A DNA stretch of 64,000 nucleotides. Origin: Aquipseudomonas alcaligenes (GTDB lineage: Bacteria; Pseudomonadota; Gammaproteobacteria; Pseudomonadales; Pseudomonadaceae). Positions within the stretch are counted from its first letter, which is position 1; every line of letters begins with the position of its first letter. The stretch lies in contig NZ_QJRX01000010.1 of NCBI RefSeq assembly GCF_003205495.1, forward strand, positions 62,001 through 126,000, written 5' to 3'. This document shows, in pieces, positions 55,057-62,645 of this stretch. The notes below the pieces were generated by a model. The model was not told where the DNA came from. It did no database searches and saw only the letters and a program-made list of their open reading frames with translations. The translations under genes were made by a program, and so were the position numbers.

Positions 55057-56664
55057 TCATTTCTGCGCTGCGCCCTCCGGCGGCACGCCGTTGCTGCGTT
55101 CGCGGTGTTCGCGTCCCCACTGCAGGAGGATCAGCAGCAGGGTGGGGATGCCGAGCAGGGCGGTGGCGAGGAAGAACTGGGCATAGCCGGCCTTCTCCAC
55201 CATGACTCCCGAATAGCCGCCGACCAGGCGCGGCAGCAGCAGCATGATGGAGCTGAGCAGGGCGTACTGGGTGGCGGAGAACTTCAGGTTGGTCAGGCTC
55301 GACAGGTAGGCGACGAAGGCGGCGGTGGCCAGGCCGGAGCTGAGGTTGTCGAGGGTGATGGTGAGCACCAGCATCAGCATGTGCGGGTCCAGCACCTGCA
55401 GTAGCTGGCTGACCGTCTGTTCGGCGTAGCGCGCCGGCTCGGCCACCGCGCCGAGGCCGGAGAGGGTGGCGAACAGCAGGTTGGTGCCGGCCGAGGCGGC
55501 GCCGCCCAGCAGCAGGATCGGCAGGATGCCGAAGCGCACGATCAGCAGGCCGCCGAGGGCGGCGCCGAGCAGGGTCATGACCAGGCCGAACAGCTTGCTG
55601 ACGCTGGCGATCTGGCTCTTGGCGAAGCCCATGTCGATGTAGAAGACATTGGCCATCACCCCCATCACCGTGTCGGACATGCGATAGGTGGCGATCAGCC
55701 CGAGCAGCAGCAGCGCCTGCCAGCGGTAGCGCAGGATGAAGTCGTTGACCGGCGTCAGCACCGGCGCCAGGCCGCGGCGGCCCATGCGCGACAGGCACAC
55801 GGCGGTGAGGATGGTGTAGAGCAGGAAACGCAGGGTGGCGCGGTCCTCGCGCAGCAGCTCGCCCAGGCCGATGTCGCCGCTGAACAGCAGGACGATGTCG
55901 CTGCGGAAGAACTGGGTGAACATGGCCGGCACCGACACCAGCAGCACGATCAGCACCAACACTGAGGCCAGCTGGCGGTACAGGCCGTAGCGCGCCGCCG
56001 CCATCTGCGTCTGCAGCGGCACCGGCGGCTCGCGCATCCACAGGGTGGTGACCAGGCCCGGCAGCATCAGCAGGGCGAACAGCAGGTAGGTGCTGGCCCA
56101 GGCCCCGTGCTGGTAGCCGGCGCCGGGGTCGCCGAACCAGCCGGCGAAGTACAGGGCGCCGGCGGTGGCCAGCAGGGCGGCGACCCGGTAGCCGGCCATG
56201 TAGCTGGCGGCCAGGGCGGCCTGGCGGGTGTCGTCGACGATCTCCAGGCGGTAGGCGTCCACCGCGATGTCCTGGGTGGCCGAGGCGAAGGCCACCACCA
56301 CCGCCACGCCGATCAGCCAGGACAGATGCTGCTGCGGGTCGCACAGGGCCATGCCGATCAGGCCCAGGGCCACCAGTCCCTGCGACAGCACCAGCCAGGA
56401 GCGGCGCCGGCCGAGGCGGCCAAGCAGCGGCAGGCGCCACTGGTCGAGCATCGGTGCCCACACCCATTTGAACGCGTAGGCCAGGCCGATCAGGCTGGCG
56501 TAACCGATGGTCTGGTGCGCCACGCCGGCCTCGCGCAGCCACACCGAAAGGGTGGAAAACACCAGCATGTACGGCAGGCCGGCGGCGAAGCCCAGCAGCA
56601 ACAGGGCCAGGGCGGCCGGGTGGGCATAGGTGGCGAGGGCGGCGCGCCAGGTTCTACGGGGCAT
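55057..56664 (-). CDS. ampG: Muropeptide permease AmpG
   Basis: A 535-residue major-facilitator transporter with 12-14 membrane helices. It imports GlcNAc-anhydroMurNAc peptides for cell wall recycling, and in Pseudomonas it supplies the signal for AmpR-controlled beta-lactamase induction. LLLLGFAAGLPYMLVFSTLSVWLREAGV, FKWVWAPMLDQW and ATQDIAVDAYRLE are typical AmpG sequence. ATG at 56664 fits homologues; a GTG at 56697, one base after the preceding gene's stop, would add 11 residues and couple translation. Confidence 0.92.
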   Translation of the reverse strand: MPRRTWRAALATYAHPAALALLLLGFAAGLPYMLVFSTLSVWLREAGVAHQTIGYASLIGLAYAFKWVWAPMLDQWRLPLLGRLGRRRSWLVLSQGLVALGLIGMALCDPQQHLSWLIGVAVVVAFASATQDIAVDAYRLEIVDDTRQAALAASYMAGYRVAALLATAGALYFAGWFGDPGAGYQHGAWASTYLLFALLMLPGLVTTLWMREPPVPLQTQMAAARYGLYRQLASVLVLIVLLVSVPAMFTQFFRSDIVLLFSGDIGLGELLREDRATLRFLLYTILTAVCLSRMGRRGLAPVLTPVNDFILRYRWQALLLLGLIATYRMSDTVMGVMANVFYIDMGFAKSQIASVSKLFGLVMTLLGAALGGLLIVRFGILPILLLGGAASAGTNLLFATLSGLGAVAEPARYAEQTVSQLLQVLDPHMLMLVLTITLDNLSSGLATAAFVAYLSSLTNLKFSATQYALLSSIMLLLPRLVGGYSGVMVEKAGYAQFFLATALLGIPTLLLILLQWGREHRERSNGVPPEGAAQK

Positions 56665-56698
56665 GGGGCTGGTCGGGAGTTCGGGCAAAGGGCGCACT

Positions 56699-57085
56699 CT
56701 AACCCTTTGCCTCCATCGGGCGCCAGCCGTGGCGGCGCATGTCGACCCGCTCGTTGCGGATGCTCAGGCCTTCGGCGCGCAGGCGTGCACGCTGCTCGTC
56801 GCCGGAGGGGGTGCCGGCCGCCAGGCTGAGGCGGCCGCCGGCGCCGAGCACGCGGTGCCAGGGCAGGCGGGTGTCGTCCGGCAGCTGGCTGAGGGTGCGC
56901 CCCACCCAGCGCGCGGCGCGCCCGAGGCCGGCCAGGGCGGCCAGCTCGCCATAGCTGATCACCTTGCCCGCGGGGATGGCCGCCAGCACCAGGTACAGTG
57001 CTGCCCGCCGCCCTTCGGCGCTTGCCGTGGGCTCCAGGGCTGGTGCATGTTCTGCTGCATCGTCTTTGCGCGGTGTTCTGGCCAT
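56699..57085 (-). CDS. Alkyltransferase-like (ATL) protein, MGMT family without active cysteine
   Basis: A 128-residue protein. After a charged 28-residue lead it has the MGMT DNA-binding domain (ALYLVLAAIPAGKVISYGELAALAGL..AARWVG). The alkyl-acceptor motif PCHR reads PWHR (near residue 76), the mark of ATL proteins such as E. coli YbaZ. ATLs bind O6-alkylguanine and hand it to nucleotide excision repair rather than repairing it directly. Start codon at 57085 overlaps, in opposite orientation, the start codon of the DUF481 gene (CATG). ampG follows directly. Confidence 0.88.
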   Translation of the reverse strand: MARTPRKDDAAEHAPALEPTASAEGRRAALYLVLAAIPAGKVISYGELAALAGLGRAARWVGRTLSQLPDDTRLPWHRVLGAGGRLSLAAGTPSGDEQRARLRAEGLSIRNERVDMRRHGWRPMEAKG

Positions 57086-58082
57086 GTCGTTGCGCGTCCT
57101 GCTGTCCCTGTTGCTGCTGAGCCTGGCCCTGCCGGCGCGGGCCGACACCGTGTGGCTGAATAACGGCGACCGCCTGAGTGGCGAGATCCTGCTGCTCGAT
57201 GGCGGCAAGCTGGCGCTGAAGACCAAATATGCCGGGCGGGTGCTGATCGACTGGAAGGATATCGATACCCTGGCCACCGACAAACCCCTGATGCTGCGTC
57301 GTAATGGTCTGGACAGTGAGAGCGCCCGCGAGTTGCAGGCGGCCGGCCCGGGCCTGGTACGGATAGTCGATGGCCGCAGCGAGACGGTGGCGCTGGCCAG
57401 CATCGAGCGCCTGGTTCCGCCGCGCCCGCTGCTCGAGGATCGCATCTGGGAAGGCAACCTGGATGCCAAGCTGGACATGGAGCGCAACCAGGATCGCACC
57501 GACGAGTGGAAGCTCAAGGGCAACACCCGCGTCGAGCATGGGCGCTGGCGCCACGTGCTGCGCGGCGAGCTGGAACACGAGAAGGAGAACGGCGAGAAGA
57601 CCGAGGACAACTGGGAGCTGGAGTATGACCTCGACCGCTTCCTCACCCAGCACTGGTTCTGGCGCGTCGGCTACGAGCAGAGCGAGGACCAGTTCGAACA
57701 GATCAACCGCCAGCGCATCTACGGCAGCGGGCCGGGCTATCGCTTCTGGGACAACGAGCTGGGCCGCCTCGACCTGATCACGCAGTTCAATCGCATCGAG
57801 CTGTATAGCGTTCTGGGTGATCGCAGTTTCGACAGCTGGTCGCTGGAGTGGGACTACAAGCGCCTGCTCTGGGGCACTCGTCTGGAGTTCTACACCACCG
57901 CGGAGGTGCAGGTGCCCCGGGTCAGCGAGATCGACTACGTGTTCGACGGCGAGGCGGGCCTGCGCTATCGCCTCAACGACTGGGCGCGGCTGTCCCTGTT
58001 GTATGAGTTGAACCAGTTGCGTGGTCTGGGCAACACCTTCTCCGATCGCCACTACCTGATCGGTTTCGGGGTCGGCTGGTAG
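57084..58082 (+). CDS. DUF481 outer-membrane beta-barrel protein, copy 1
   Basis: A 332-residue secreted protein: signal peptide (residues 1-20, cleavage after ARA), an N-terminal DTVWLNNGDRLSGEILLLDG module repeated in its paralogue, and a C-terminal DUF481 region of amphipathic strands ending in GFGVGW. A terminal aromatic residue is the usual signal for BAM-mediated insertion. Function unknown. The ATG at 57084 lies inside the start of the divergent ATL gene; the signal peptide supports this start. A paralogue follows 98 nt downstream. Confidence 0.85.
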   Translation: MSLRVLLSLLLLSLALPARADTVWLNNGDRLSGEILLLDGGKLALKTKYAGRVLIDWKDIDTLATDKPLMLRRNGLDSESARELQAAGPGLVRIVDGRSETVALASIERLVPPRPLLEDRIWEGNLDAKLDMERNQDRTDEWKLKGNTRVEHGRWRHVLRGELEHEKENGEKTEDNWELEYDLDRFLTQHWFWRVGYEQSEDQFEQINRQRIYGSGPGYRFWDNELGRLDLITQFNRIELYSVLGDRSFDSWSLEWDYKRLLWGTRLEFYTTAEVQVPRVSEIDYVFDGEAGLRYRLNDWARLSLLYELNQLRGLGNTFSDRHYLIGFGVGW

Positions 58083-58180
58083 TGGTCCAGGCTGAACTTG
58101 AAGTGGCTTTGCGCGGTCTGTGCTTGCTCAGACGGTGCGCATGCGGATAATGCGCGCCTTTTTCCAGCCAAGCCCTGTCC

Positions 58181-59194
58181 GTGCCCATGATGCCCTCTCG
58201 TACCCTGCTTGCCCTTGTCCTCGCCACCCTGTCCGCTCCTGCGCTGGCCGATACTGTCTGGCTGAAGAACGGTGACAAGCTCAGCGGCACCATCCAGCTG
58301 TTCGACGGCGGCAAGCTGCTGCTGAAGACCGAGTACGCCGGCAACATCACCCTGGATGTACACAAGATCGCTACCCTGGAGAGCGACCGGGAGCTGCTGG
58401 TCAAGCACGGCGACTTCGTCGGTGAGCGCGCCAAGTCGCTGAAACCGGCCGGGCCGGGGCAGGTCGAGCTGGTCAATGGCTCCGCGCCGAAAGTGGTCGA
58501 TCTGGCCGCGATCAGCCAGATGCTGCCGCCCAAGCCACTGGTGCAGGACCTGACCTGGAGCGGCAGCCTGGATTTCTCCGCCGACTACAAGCGTGCCGAG
58601 AACGACATCAAGGACTATGACATCGACCTCGACACCAAGGCCCGGCATGGCGCCTGGCGGCACGGCATCGCCGCCGAGTACGACCATGAGACCAAGGACG
58701 ACCAGCGCAAGACCGACCGGGTGGAGCTGAGCTACGACCTCGATCGCTTCCTCGGCGAGAAGTTCTTCTGGCAGGGCCAGCTCAAGTACAGCCACGACCG
58801 CATCGAGGAGCTGGAGACCCAGCGCACCTTTGGTACCGGCCCCGGCTACCAGTTCTGGGACGACCAGCTCGGCGCCTTCTCCATGGCCGGGCTGCTAAAC
58901 CGCAACGACTTCGTGTTCGCCGACGGCAGCAGCGAGCACTTCAACTCGGCGGCCATGGAGTGGGACTACCGCCGCTACCTGAGCGGCAAGACCCTGGAGC
59001 TCTACACCCAGGGCGAGCTGGGTGCGCCCTTCGTCGATGAGGTCGACTACATCATCGATGCCGAGGCCGGCCTGCGCTACAAGCTCAACAGCTGGGCGGC
59101 CCTGAGCCTGAAGACCGAGTGGGACAAGGTGGCCAGCCAGTACGGCGATACCAACGAACGGCGCTATCTGATCGGTCTGGGCGTGGGCTGGTAA
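58181..59194 (+). CDS. DUF481 outer-membrane beta-barrel protein, copy 2
   Basis: A 337-residue paralogue of the preceding gene: signal peptide ending APALA, then DTVWLKNGDKLSGTIQLFDG, a linker, and DUF481 strands ending YLIGLGVGW with a terminal Trp. It shares the layout and many positions with copy 1 (DTVWL.NGD.LSG, DGGKL.LKT.YAG, GTGPGYQFWD versus GSGPGYRFWD), so the pair arose by tandem duplication. Start may be the GTG at 58181 or ATG at 58187 or 58190. A GGATAAT element at 58145 may be its promoter. Confidence 0.85.
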   Translation: MPMMPSRTLLALVLATLSAPALADTVWLKNGDKLSGTIQLFDGGKLLLKTEYAGNITLDVHKIATLESDRELLVKHGDFVGERAKSLKPAGPGQVELVNGSAPKVVDLAAISQMLPPKPLVQDLTWSGSLDFSADYKRAENDIKDYDIDLDTKARHGAWRHGIAAEYDHETKDDQRKTDRVELSYDLDRFLGEKFFWQGQLKYSHDRIEELETQRTFGTGPGYQFWDDQLGAFSMAGLLNRNDFVFADGSSEHFNSAAMEWDYRRYLSGKTLELYTQGELGAPFVDEVDYIIDAEAGLRYKLNSWAALSLKTEWDKVASQYGDTNERRYLIGLGVGW

Positions 59195-59211
59195 GGGGCG
59201 CGCCGCGAGCC

Positions 59212-59964
59212 TCAGTCGTATTCGGCCTCGGCATGCTCGCCCAGTAGCCGCCGCTGGCGCGGCGTACAGGCGGCCAGCACCGCCGGATCGAAGCGCCAGG
59301 TCAGGTAGGGCGAAAACTTCTGCGCCACCATGCGCCGGCCATAGTGGATCTGCAGCAGGTAGCGACTGCGGTCCGCTGTGCGGTTGCGGCTGCCGGCGTG
59401 CCACAGCTCGCTGCGCAGGAACAGCACATCGCCGGCCCGGCACAGTACGGGTTGTGCCGGGCGCCCGCGCCAGCAGCGCTCACCTGCGCGTGGCGGGCGT
59501 CCGGCGCGGTGGCTGCCGGGGATCACCAGGGTCGGGCAGAGCTCCTCGTCGATGTCGCTGAGGTACAGCTGCGCCGTGCAGATCTGCATCGGCAGGCGGA
59601 AGGCGGGATCTTCCAGCAGGGTTTGCGGCAGCTCCATCAACAGGTAGTCGAGGTGCAGGCCGGCACCGATGAAGCCGGGGTGGCAGCGCCAGGCCGTCTG
59701 CCCTATCACATGGCAGTCGGCGCCGAGCGCCGCCTCTGCCAGCTCGATCACCCCCGGTAGGTCGAGATAGGGCAGCCACAGGGGATCGCGGTTGAATACG
59801 CACTTGTAGTGGTCGACCAGGCCGCTGTAGTCCCAGTGCTGTGGCCGCAGCTCGTCGATGGCCGCGCGCAGCGCGGCGACCCGACCGGCATCCACGACGC
59901 CGGGCAGCAGGGCGAAGCCCTGATCGTGCAGTGCCTGCAGCTGTCCTGTGCTGGACTTGTCCAC
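59212..59964 (-). CDS. PhyH-type Fe(II)/2-oxoglutarate dioxygenase family protein
   Basis: A 250-residue phytanoyl-CoA dioxygenase-like protein with a double-stranded beta-helix. The iron ligands can be placed as H and D in GLHLDYLLMEL and the distal His in LWHAGSRNRTADRSRYLLQIHY, with a nearby Arg for 2-oxoglutarate. ELCPTLVIPGSHRAGRPP is typical. Substrate unknown; family members hydroxylate varied small molecules. GTG at 59964 is preferred because CGGAGCACGGGC precedes it; a GTG at 59985 lacks such a site. The PrrF-type sRNA terminator lies upstream. Confidence 0.85.
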   Translation of the reverse strand: MDKSSTGQLQALHDQGFALLPGVVDAGRVAALRAAIDELRPQHWDYSGLVDHYKCVFNRDPLWLPYLDLPGVIELAEAALGADCHVIGQTAWRCHPGFIGAGLHLDYLLMELPQTLLEDPAFRLPMQICTAQLYLSDIDEELCPTLVIPGSHRAGRPPRAGERCWRGRPAQPVLCRAGDVLFLRSELWHAGSRNRTADRSRYLLQIHYGRRMVAQKFSPYLTWRFDPAVLAACTPRQRRLLGEHAEAEYD

Positions 59965-60031
59965 GCCCGTGCTCCGGCAACCCACCCATGATCATGCTGG
60001 CATGCCAGGGCGAACTTGAGAAATCGCGGGC

Positions 60032-60148
60032 AAAAAAAGACCCGGCAAAGTGCCGGGTCAATAACCGTGATTAGCCTGATGAGGAGATAATCTGAAGAGT
60101 CCGACTGCTGTGGCCCCTTGAGCTTATCGGCTGATCTCGCGACCAGTT
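60032..60148 (-). ncRNA. prrF: PrrF-type iron-responsive small RNA
   Basis: About 117 nt on the minus strand, starting at AACTGGTCGCGAG (60148 downward) and ending in a rho-independent terminator (GACCCGGCA-CTT-TGCCGGGTC plus T7, 60032-60059). The middle contains the conserved block CAGATTATCTCCTCATCAGG followed by CTAATCACGG, which I recognise from Pseudomonas PrrF1/PrrF2; this block pairs with target mRNAs such as sodB and antR to spare iron. Length matches PrrF (about 110-116 nt). The promoter overlaps a Fur-like box. Only one copy is present here. Confidence 0.88.
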
Positions 60149-60152
60149 GCGG

Positions 60153-60205
60153 TAATAATAACAATTCTCATTTTTGCGTCAATGCCTGGATGAGAATTAT
60201 TTTCG
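60153..60205 (-). promoter_or_regulatory. PrrF promoter with two Fur-like boxes
   Basis: On the minus strand: TTGACG (60182-60177), 16-bp spacer, TATTAT (60160-60155), placing +1 at about 60148. A Fur-like box (AATGAGAATTGTTATTATT, about 60171-60153) covers the spacer and -10. A second, inverted AT-rich box (AATAATTCTCAT, about 60202-60190) lies upstream of the -35. Both carry the GAGAATTATT-type core of Fur sites, so repression by Fur-Fe is expected. Confidence 0.8.
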
Positions 60206-60226
60206 ACTGGTTGGCAGAACGCCGGA

Positions 60227-60253
60227 AAACAAAACCCCGGCCTGGGCCGGGGT
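60227..60253 (-). terminator. Terminator of the cyclic-nucleotide-binding protein gene
   Basis: On the minus strand, stem ACCCCGGCC/GGCCGGGGT (60253-60234) followed by TTTTGTTTT. It separates the upstream minus-strand gene from the PrrF promoter. Confidence 0.85.
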
Positions 60254-60273
60254 CTGGTCACAGGCTATCGCCG

Positions 60274-61074
60274 TCAGGCCGGCTGCAGCTGGGCGCGCAG
60301 CTGGGTCACTTCCTTGTTCATCAGGTCGATGCGCCGGGCCATGCTTTCGATCAGGCTGTGGGCGATGCGCGGGTTGCTCTGCATCAGGCTGAGGAACTGG
60401 TCCTTGGGGATCACCATCACGGTGCACGGCTCGCTGGCGATCACCGTGGCGCTGCGCTTCTCGCGGGTGAACACGGCCATGGCGCCGAAGATCTCGTCCT
60501 TCTGTACGTCGCCGACCTTCTGGCCGTCGACCCAGGCTTCGGCGTGACCCTCGATGATCACGAACACATGGTCGGCGTCGTCACCCTGGTGGATCAGCTC
60601 CTCGCCGGCGGCGAAGTGCTGGAAGCCGGTGGCCGGGCGGATTTCCGGCTGCTTGAGGCGGGCCAGGGCATCGGAGAGCAGGGCGGTGTGGCCGATCAGG
60701 TACTGGATGAACAGCTCCTGGCGCTGCTCGCTACCATAGATGTGCTTGAACACATCGCTGCGGGCATAGGGCACCAGGGTCAGTTGCTCTTCGCTGCTGT
60801 AGCGGCAGCTCGGCAGGTCGATGCCCTGGCGCAGGCCGACCAGGTCGCCTTCCTGCAGATAGAACAGCGGGCGCTCGTCGACCTGGGCGTGCAGCAGGCC
60901 GTTCTCGATGATGTACAGCTGGTTGCCGGGCAGTATCTTGGCCAGGTCGTCGACCTGTTCCAGACGCAGGGGGGCACCGCTGGGCTGCAGCCCGTCGAGC
61001 AATTGTGCGGGAATGCTCTGCAGGCGTTGGATCAGCTGGTCGGCGTAGGCCGGTTGCTCCCCGAGTAGATACAT
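60274..61074 (-). CDS. Cyclic-nucleotide-binding-domain protein without DNA-binding domain
   Basis: A 266-residue protein. Residues about 150-250 form a typical cNMP-binding domain (FAAGEELIHQGDDADHVFVIIEGHAEAWV, EIFGAMAVFTREKRSATVIASEPCTVMVIPKDQFLSL). Residues about 20-125 look like a second, weaker copy (ILPGNQLYIIENGLLHA, YLQEGDLVGLR). No helix-turn-helix follows; the C-terminus is a short helix. It is thus not a Crp/Fnr transcription factor but a possible cAMP/cGMP sensor acting by protein contact. AAGGAATTACCGTC precedes the start. Confidence 0.85.
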   Translation of the reverse strand: MYLLGEQPAYADQLIQRLQSIPAQLLDGLQPSGAPLRLEQVDDLAKILPGNQLYIIENGLLHAQVDERPLFYLQEGDLVGLRQGIDLPSCRYSSEEQLTLVPYARSDVFKHIYGSEQRQELFIQYLIGHTALLSDALARLKQPEIRPATGFQHFAAGEELIHQGDDADHVFVIIEGHAEAWVDGQKVGDVQKDEIFGAMAVFTREKRSATVIASEPCTVMVIPKDQFLSLMQSNPRIAHSLIESMARRIDLMNKEVTQLRAQLQPA

Positions 61075-61180
61075 GACGGTAATTCCTTGAACTGGCTGGG
61101 CTGACGATAAGGCACGCGGGTAGCGGCAACAATAGGGGGCGGCTCGATACAGGTAAATGCCGCCGCTCGGAGGTTGTGAG

Positions 61181-61444
61181 CTAGCTCTTGTTGCTCTCGT
61201 TCAGCTGGCCGTTCAGCCTCGCCTTGAGGCTTGGCGGCAATTCGTTCCAGTGCACGTCCAGCAGGGCGCCCTCGATCGCGTAGAGCAGCACCTTGGAGGC
61301 GCGAAAGCCGCGTGCACGCACGGCCCGGTAGGCGTCGACGGCGCCCAGCCGGCGCAGGTCGTTGGCGCTGTGGATGCCCACTGCATGCAGCCACTGCGCC
61401 GAAGTCTTGCCCAGGTTCTTCAGGTGTTGCAGTTCATCGTTCAT
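61181..61444 (-). CDS. TfoX C-terminal-domain protein
   Basis: An 87-residue protein consisting only of a TfoX_C-type helix-hairpin-helix domain (LQHLKNLGKTSAQWLHAVGIHSANDLRRLGAVDAYRAV and ALLYAIEGALLDVHWNELP-type sequence). Full-length TfoX/Sxy controls competence genes; this stand-alone domain has no assigned function. The start at 61444 has a GGAGGCGCA ribosome site. It is 25 nt downstream of the methyltransferase stop, so likely in the same transcript. Confidence 0.82.
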   Translation of the reverse strand: MNDELQHLKNLGKTSAQWLHAVGIHSANDLRRLGAVDAYRAVRARGFRASKVLLYAIEGALLDVHWNELPPSLKARLNGQLNESNKS

Positions 61445-61469
61445 TGCGCCTCCTGGCAGTGCTGCGCAG

Positions 61470-62231
61470 TCACGGATGAGGTGGATTCGGAAAGCCTGCG
61501 AGAAAGTGTAGCGGCCAGCGCACAAAACGCTTCTGCTGCCCGTCGCCCCAGACCTGTCGCAGCTTGGGCTGCAGTTCCAGCAGCGGGTCGCGGCCGCTGG
61601 CCTGCTGCAGCTTCTGCACCGCCGACCAGGTGCCCAGATAGCCTTCCAGCTGTGCCAGGTTCCACTCCAGTTCGATGGCGAAGGCCGGCACGCTGATGCG
61701 TGAGAAGGGCGGCTGGATATCACGGTAGCCGGCATCGACACTGGCGCGGCCGGCGGGCCAGTAGCCACCCAGGGTGTTCCAGTAGAAGTCGTCGAGCAGC
61801 GCGTCCAGCGCGTCGTCGATGCGCAGCAGGCTGTAGCACCAGGCGCAGAACAGTCCGCCGGGGCGCAGCAGGCGACGCGTCTCGGCGAAGAACTCGGGAG
61901 TGGCGAACCAGTGCAGGGCCTGGGCTACCACGATCAGGTCGAGGCTGGCAGCACTCAGCGGCTGGGCGCCGGCATCGGCGGCGAAACAGCCGATGCCGGC
62001 GAGGTCGGGGGCCGCGCGCAACTGCTCCGGGCTGCCGTCGCAGGCCAGTACCTGCTGGAAGCGCCCGAGCAGCGGGCGGCTGGCCTGGCCGTTGCCGCAG
62101 GCGATGTCCAGCGCCCGTTCGCGCCCCGGGCTATTGGCGGCCAGCCAGTCGAACAGGGCCTCGGGGTATTGCGGGCGAAAGCTGGCGTAGGCATCGGCGC
62201 GGTTGCCGAACAGGCGGGTGATTTCGCTCAT
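61470..62231 (-). CDS. Class I SAM-dependent methyltransferase
   Basis: A 253-residue methyltransferase. SAM-binding motif I is ALDIACGNGQASRPLLGRF near residue 40, acidic post-I residue in VLACDGSPEQL, then LDLIVVAQALHWF and RRLLRPGGLFCAWCY near 120-135. RADAYASFRPQYPEALFDWLA at the start resembles UbiE/Coq5-like and yeast Crg1/Tmt1 groups. Substrate unknown. Lies between pentapeptide-repeat and TfoX_C genes in one minus-strand run. Confidence 0.88.
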   Translation of the reverse strand: MSEITRLFGNRADAYASFRPQYPEALFDWLAANSPGRERALDIACGNGQASRPLLGRFQQVLACDGSPEQLRAAPDLAGIGCFAADAGAQPLSAASLDLIVVAQALHWFATPEFFAETRRLLRPGGLFCAWCYSLLRIDDALDALLDDFYWNTLGGYWPAGRASVDAGYRDIQPPFSRISVPAFAIELEWNLAQLEGYLGTWSAVQKLQQASGRDPLLELQPKLRQVWGDGQQKRFVRWPLHFLAGFPNPPHP

Positions 62232-62244
62232 GGATGCTCGCGGG

Positions 62245-62589
62245 TCAGCTGGGGCGATAGCGCATGCGGGTGCCGAACTGCATGGACAGGAGGATTTCCT
62301 CGGGGGCCAGCGCCGCGGGGAAGTAGGCGCCGGAGATCTGCGCGTGGGCGATGCTGGCGCCTTCGAGGTTGGCCTCGCGCAGGTCCAGGCCGCGCAGGTC
62401 GGCACCACGGAAGTAGGCGTCGGCGAAGTCGATGTGGCTGGCGTCCAGCAGGCGCAGGTCGAGGCCGCGGAAGTCGCCGCCGCGCAGGTCGATCAGGCCG
62501 TCCTTGGGTTTGTGCCGGTTGAACTCGGCGACTTTCTCGTCACGCAGCAGGCGGTACAGCGGATTGTCCAGCTGGCGGGGTTGGCTCAT
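62245..62589 (-). CDS. Pentapeptide-repeat protein
   Basis: A 114-residue protein whose middle (about residues 32-90) is made of A(D/N)LXX-type pentapeptides: LIDLRGGDFRGLDLRLLD, FADAYFRGADLRGLDLREAN and LEGASIAHAQISGAYF. Such repeats fold as a right-handed quadrilateral beta-helix. Some family members mimic DNA and protect gyrase, but this one has few repeats and no evidence of that role. GGAGGCATGCC precedes the ATG at 62589. 13 nt separate it from the methyltransferase gene. Confidence 0.85.
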   Translation of the reverse strand: MSQPRQLDNPLYRLLRDEKVAEFNRHKPKDGLIDLRGGDFRGLDLRLLDASHIDFADAYFRGADLRGLDLREANLEGASIAHAQISGAYFPAALAPEEILLSMQFGTRMRYRPS

Positions 62590-62645
62590 GGCATGCCTCC
62601 GTTCAGGGCCTGCCGGCAGTATAGAGCAGCCCCGCCGGGCCGCGC

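Noticed and set aside
60187..60205. Second Fur-like box as the promoter of another small RNA running plus-ward
   Set aside because: No good -10/-35 pair and no terminator follow on the plus strand before the convergent gene. It fits better as an upstream Fur site for the PrrF promoter.
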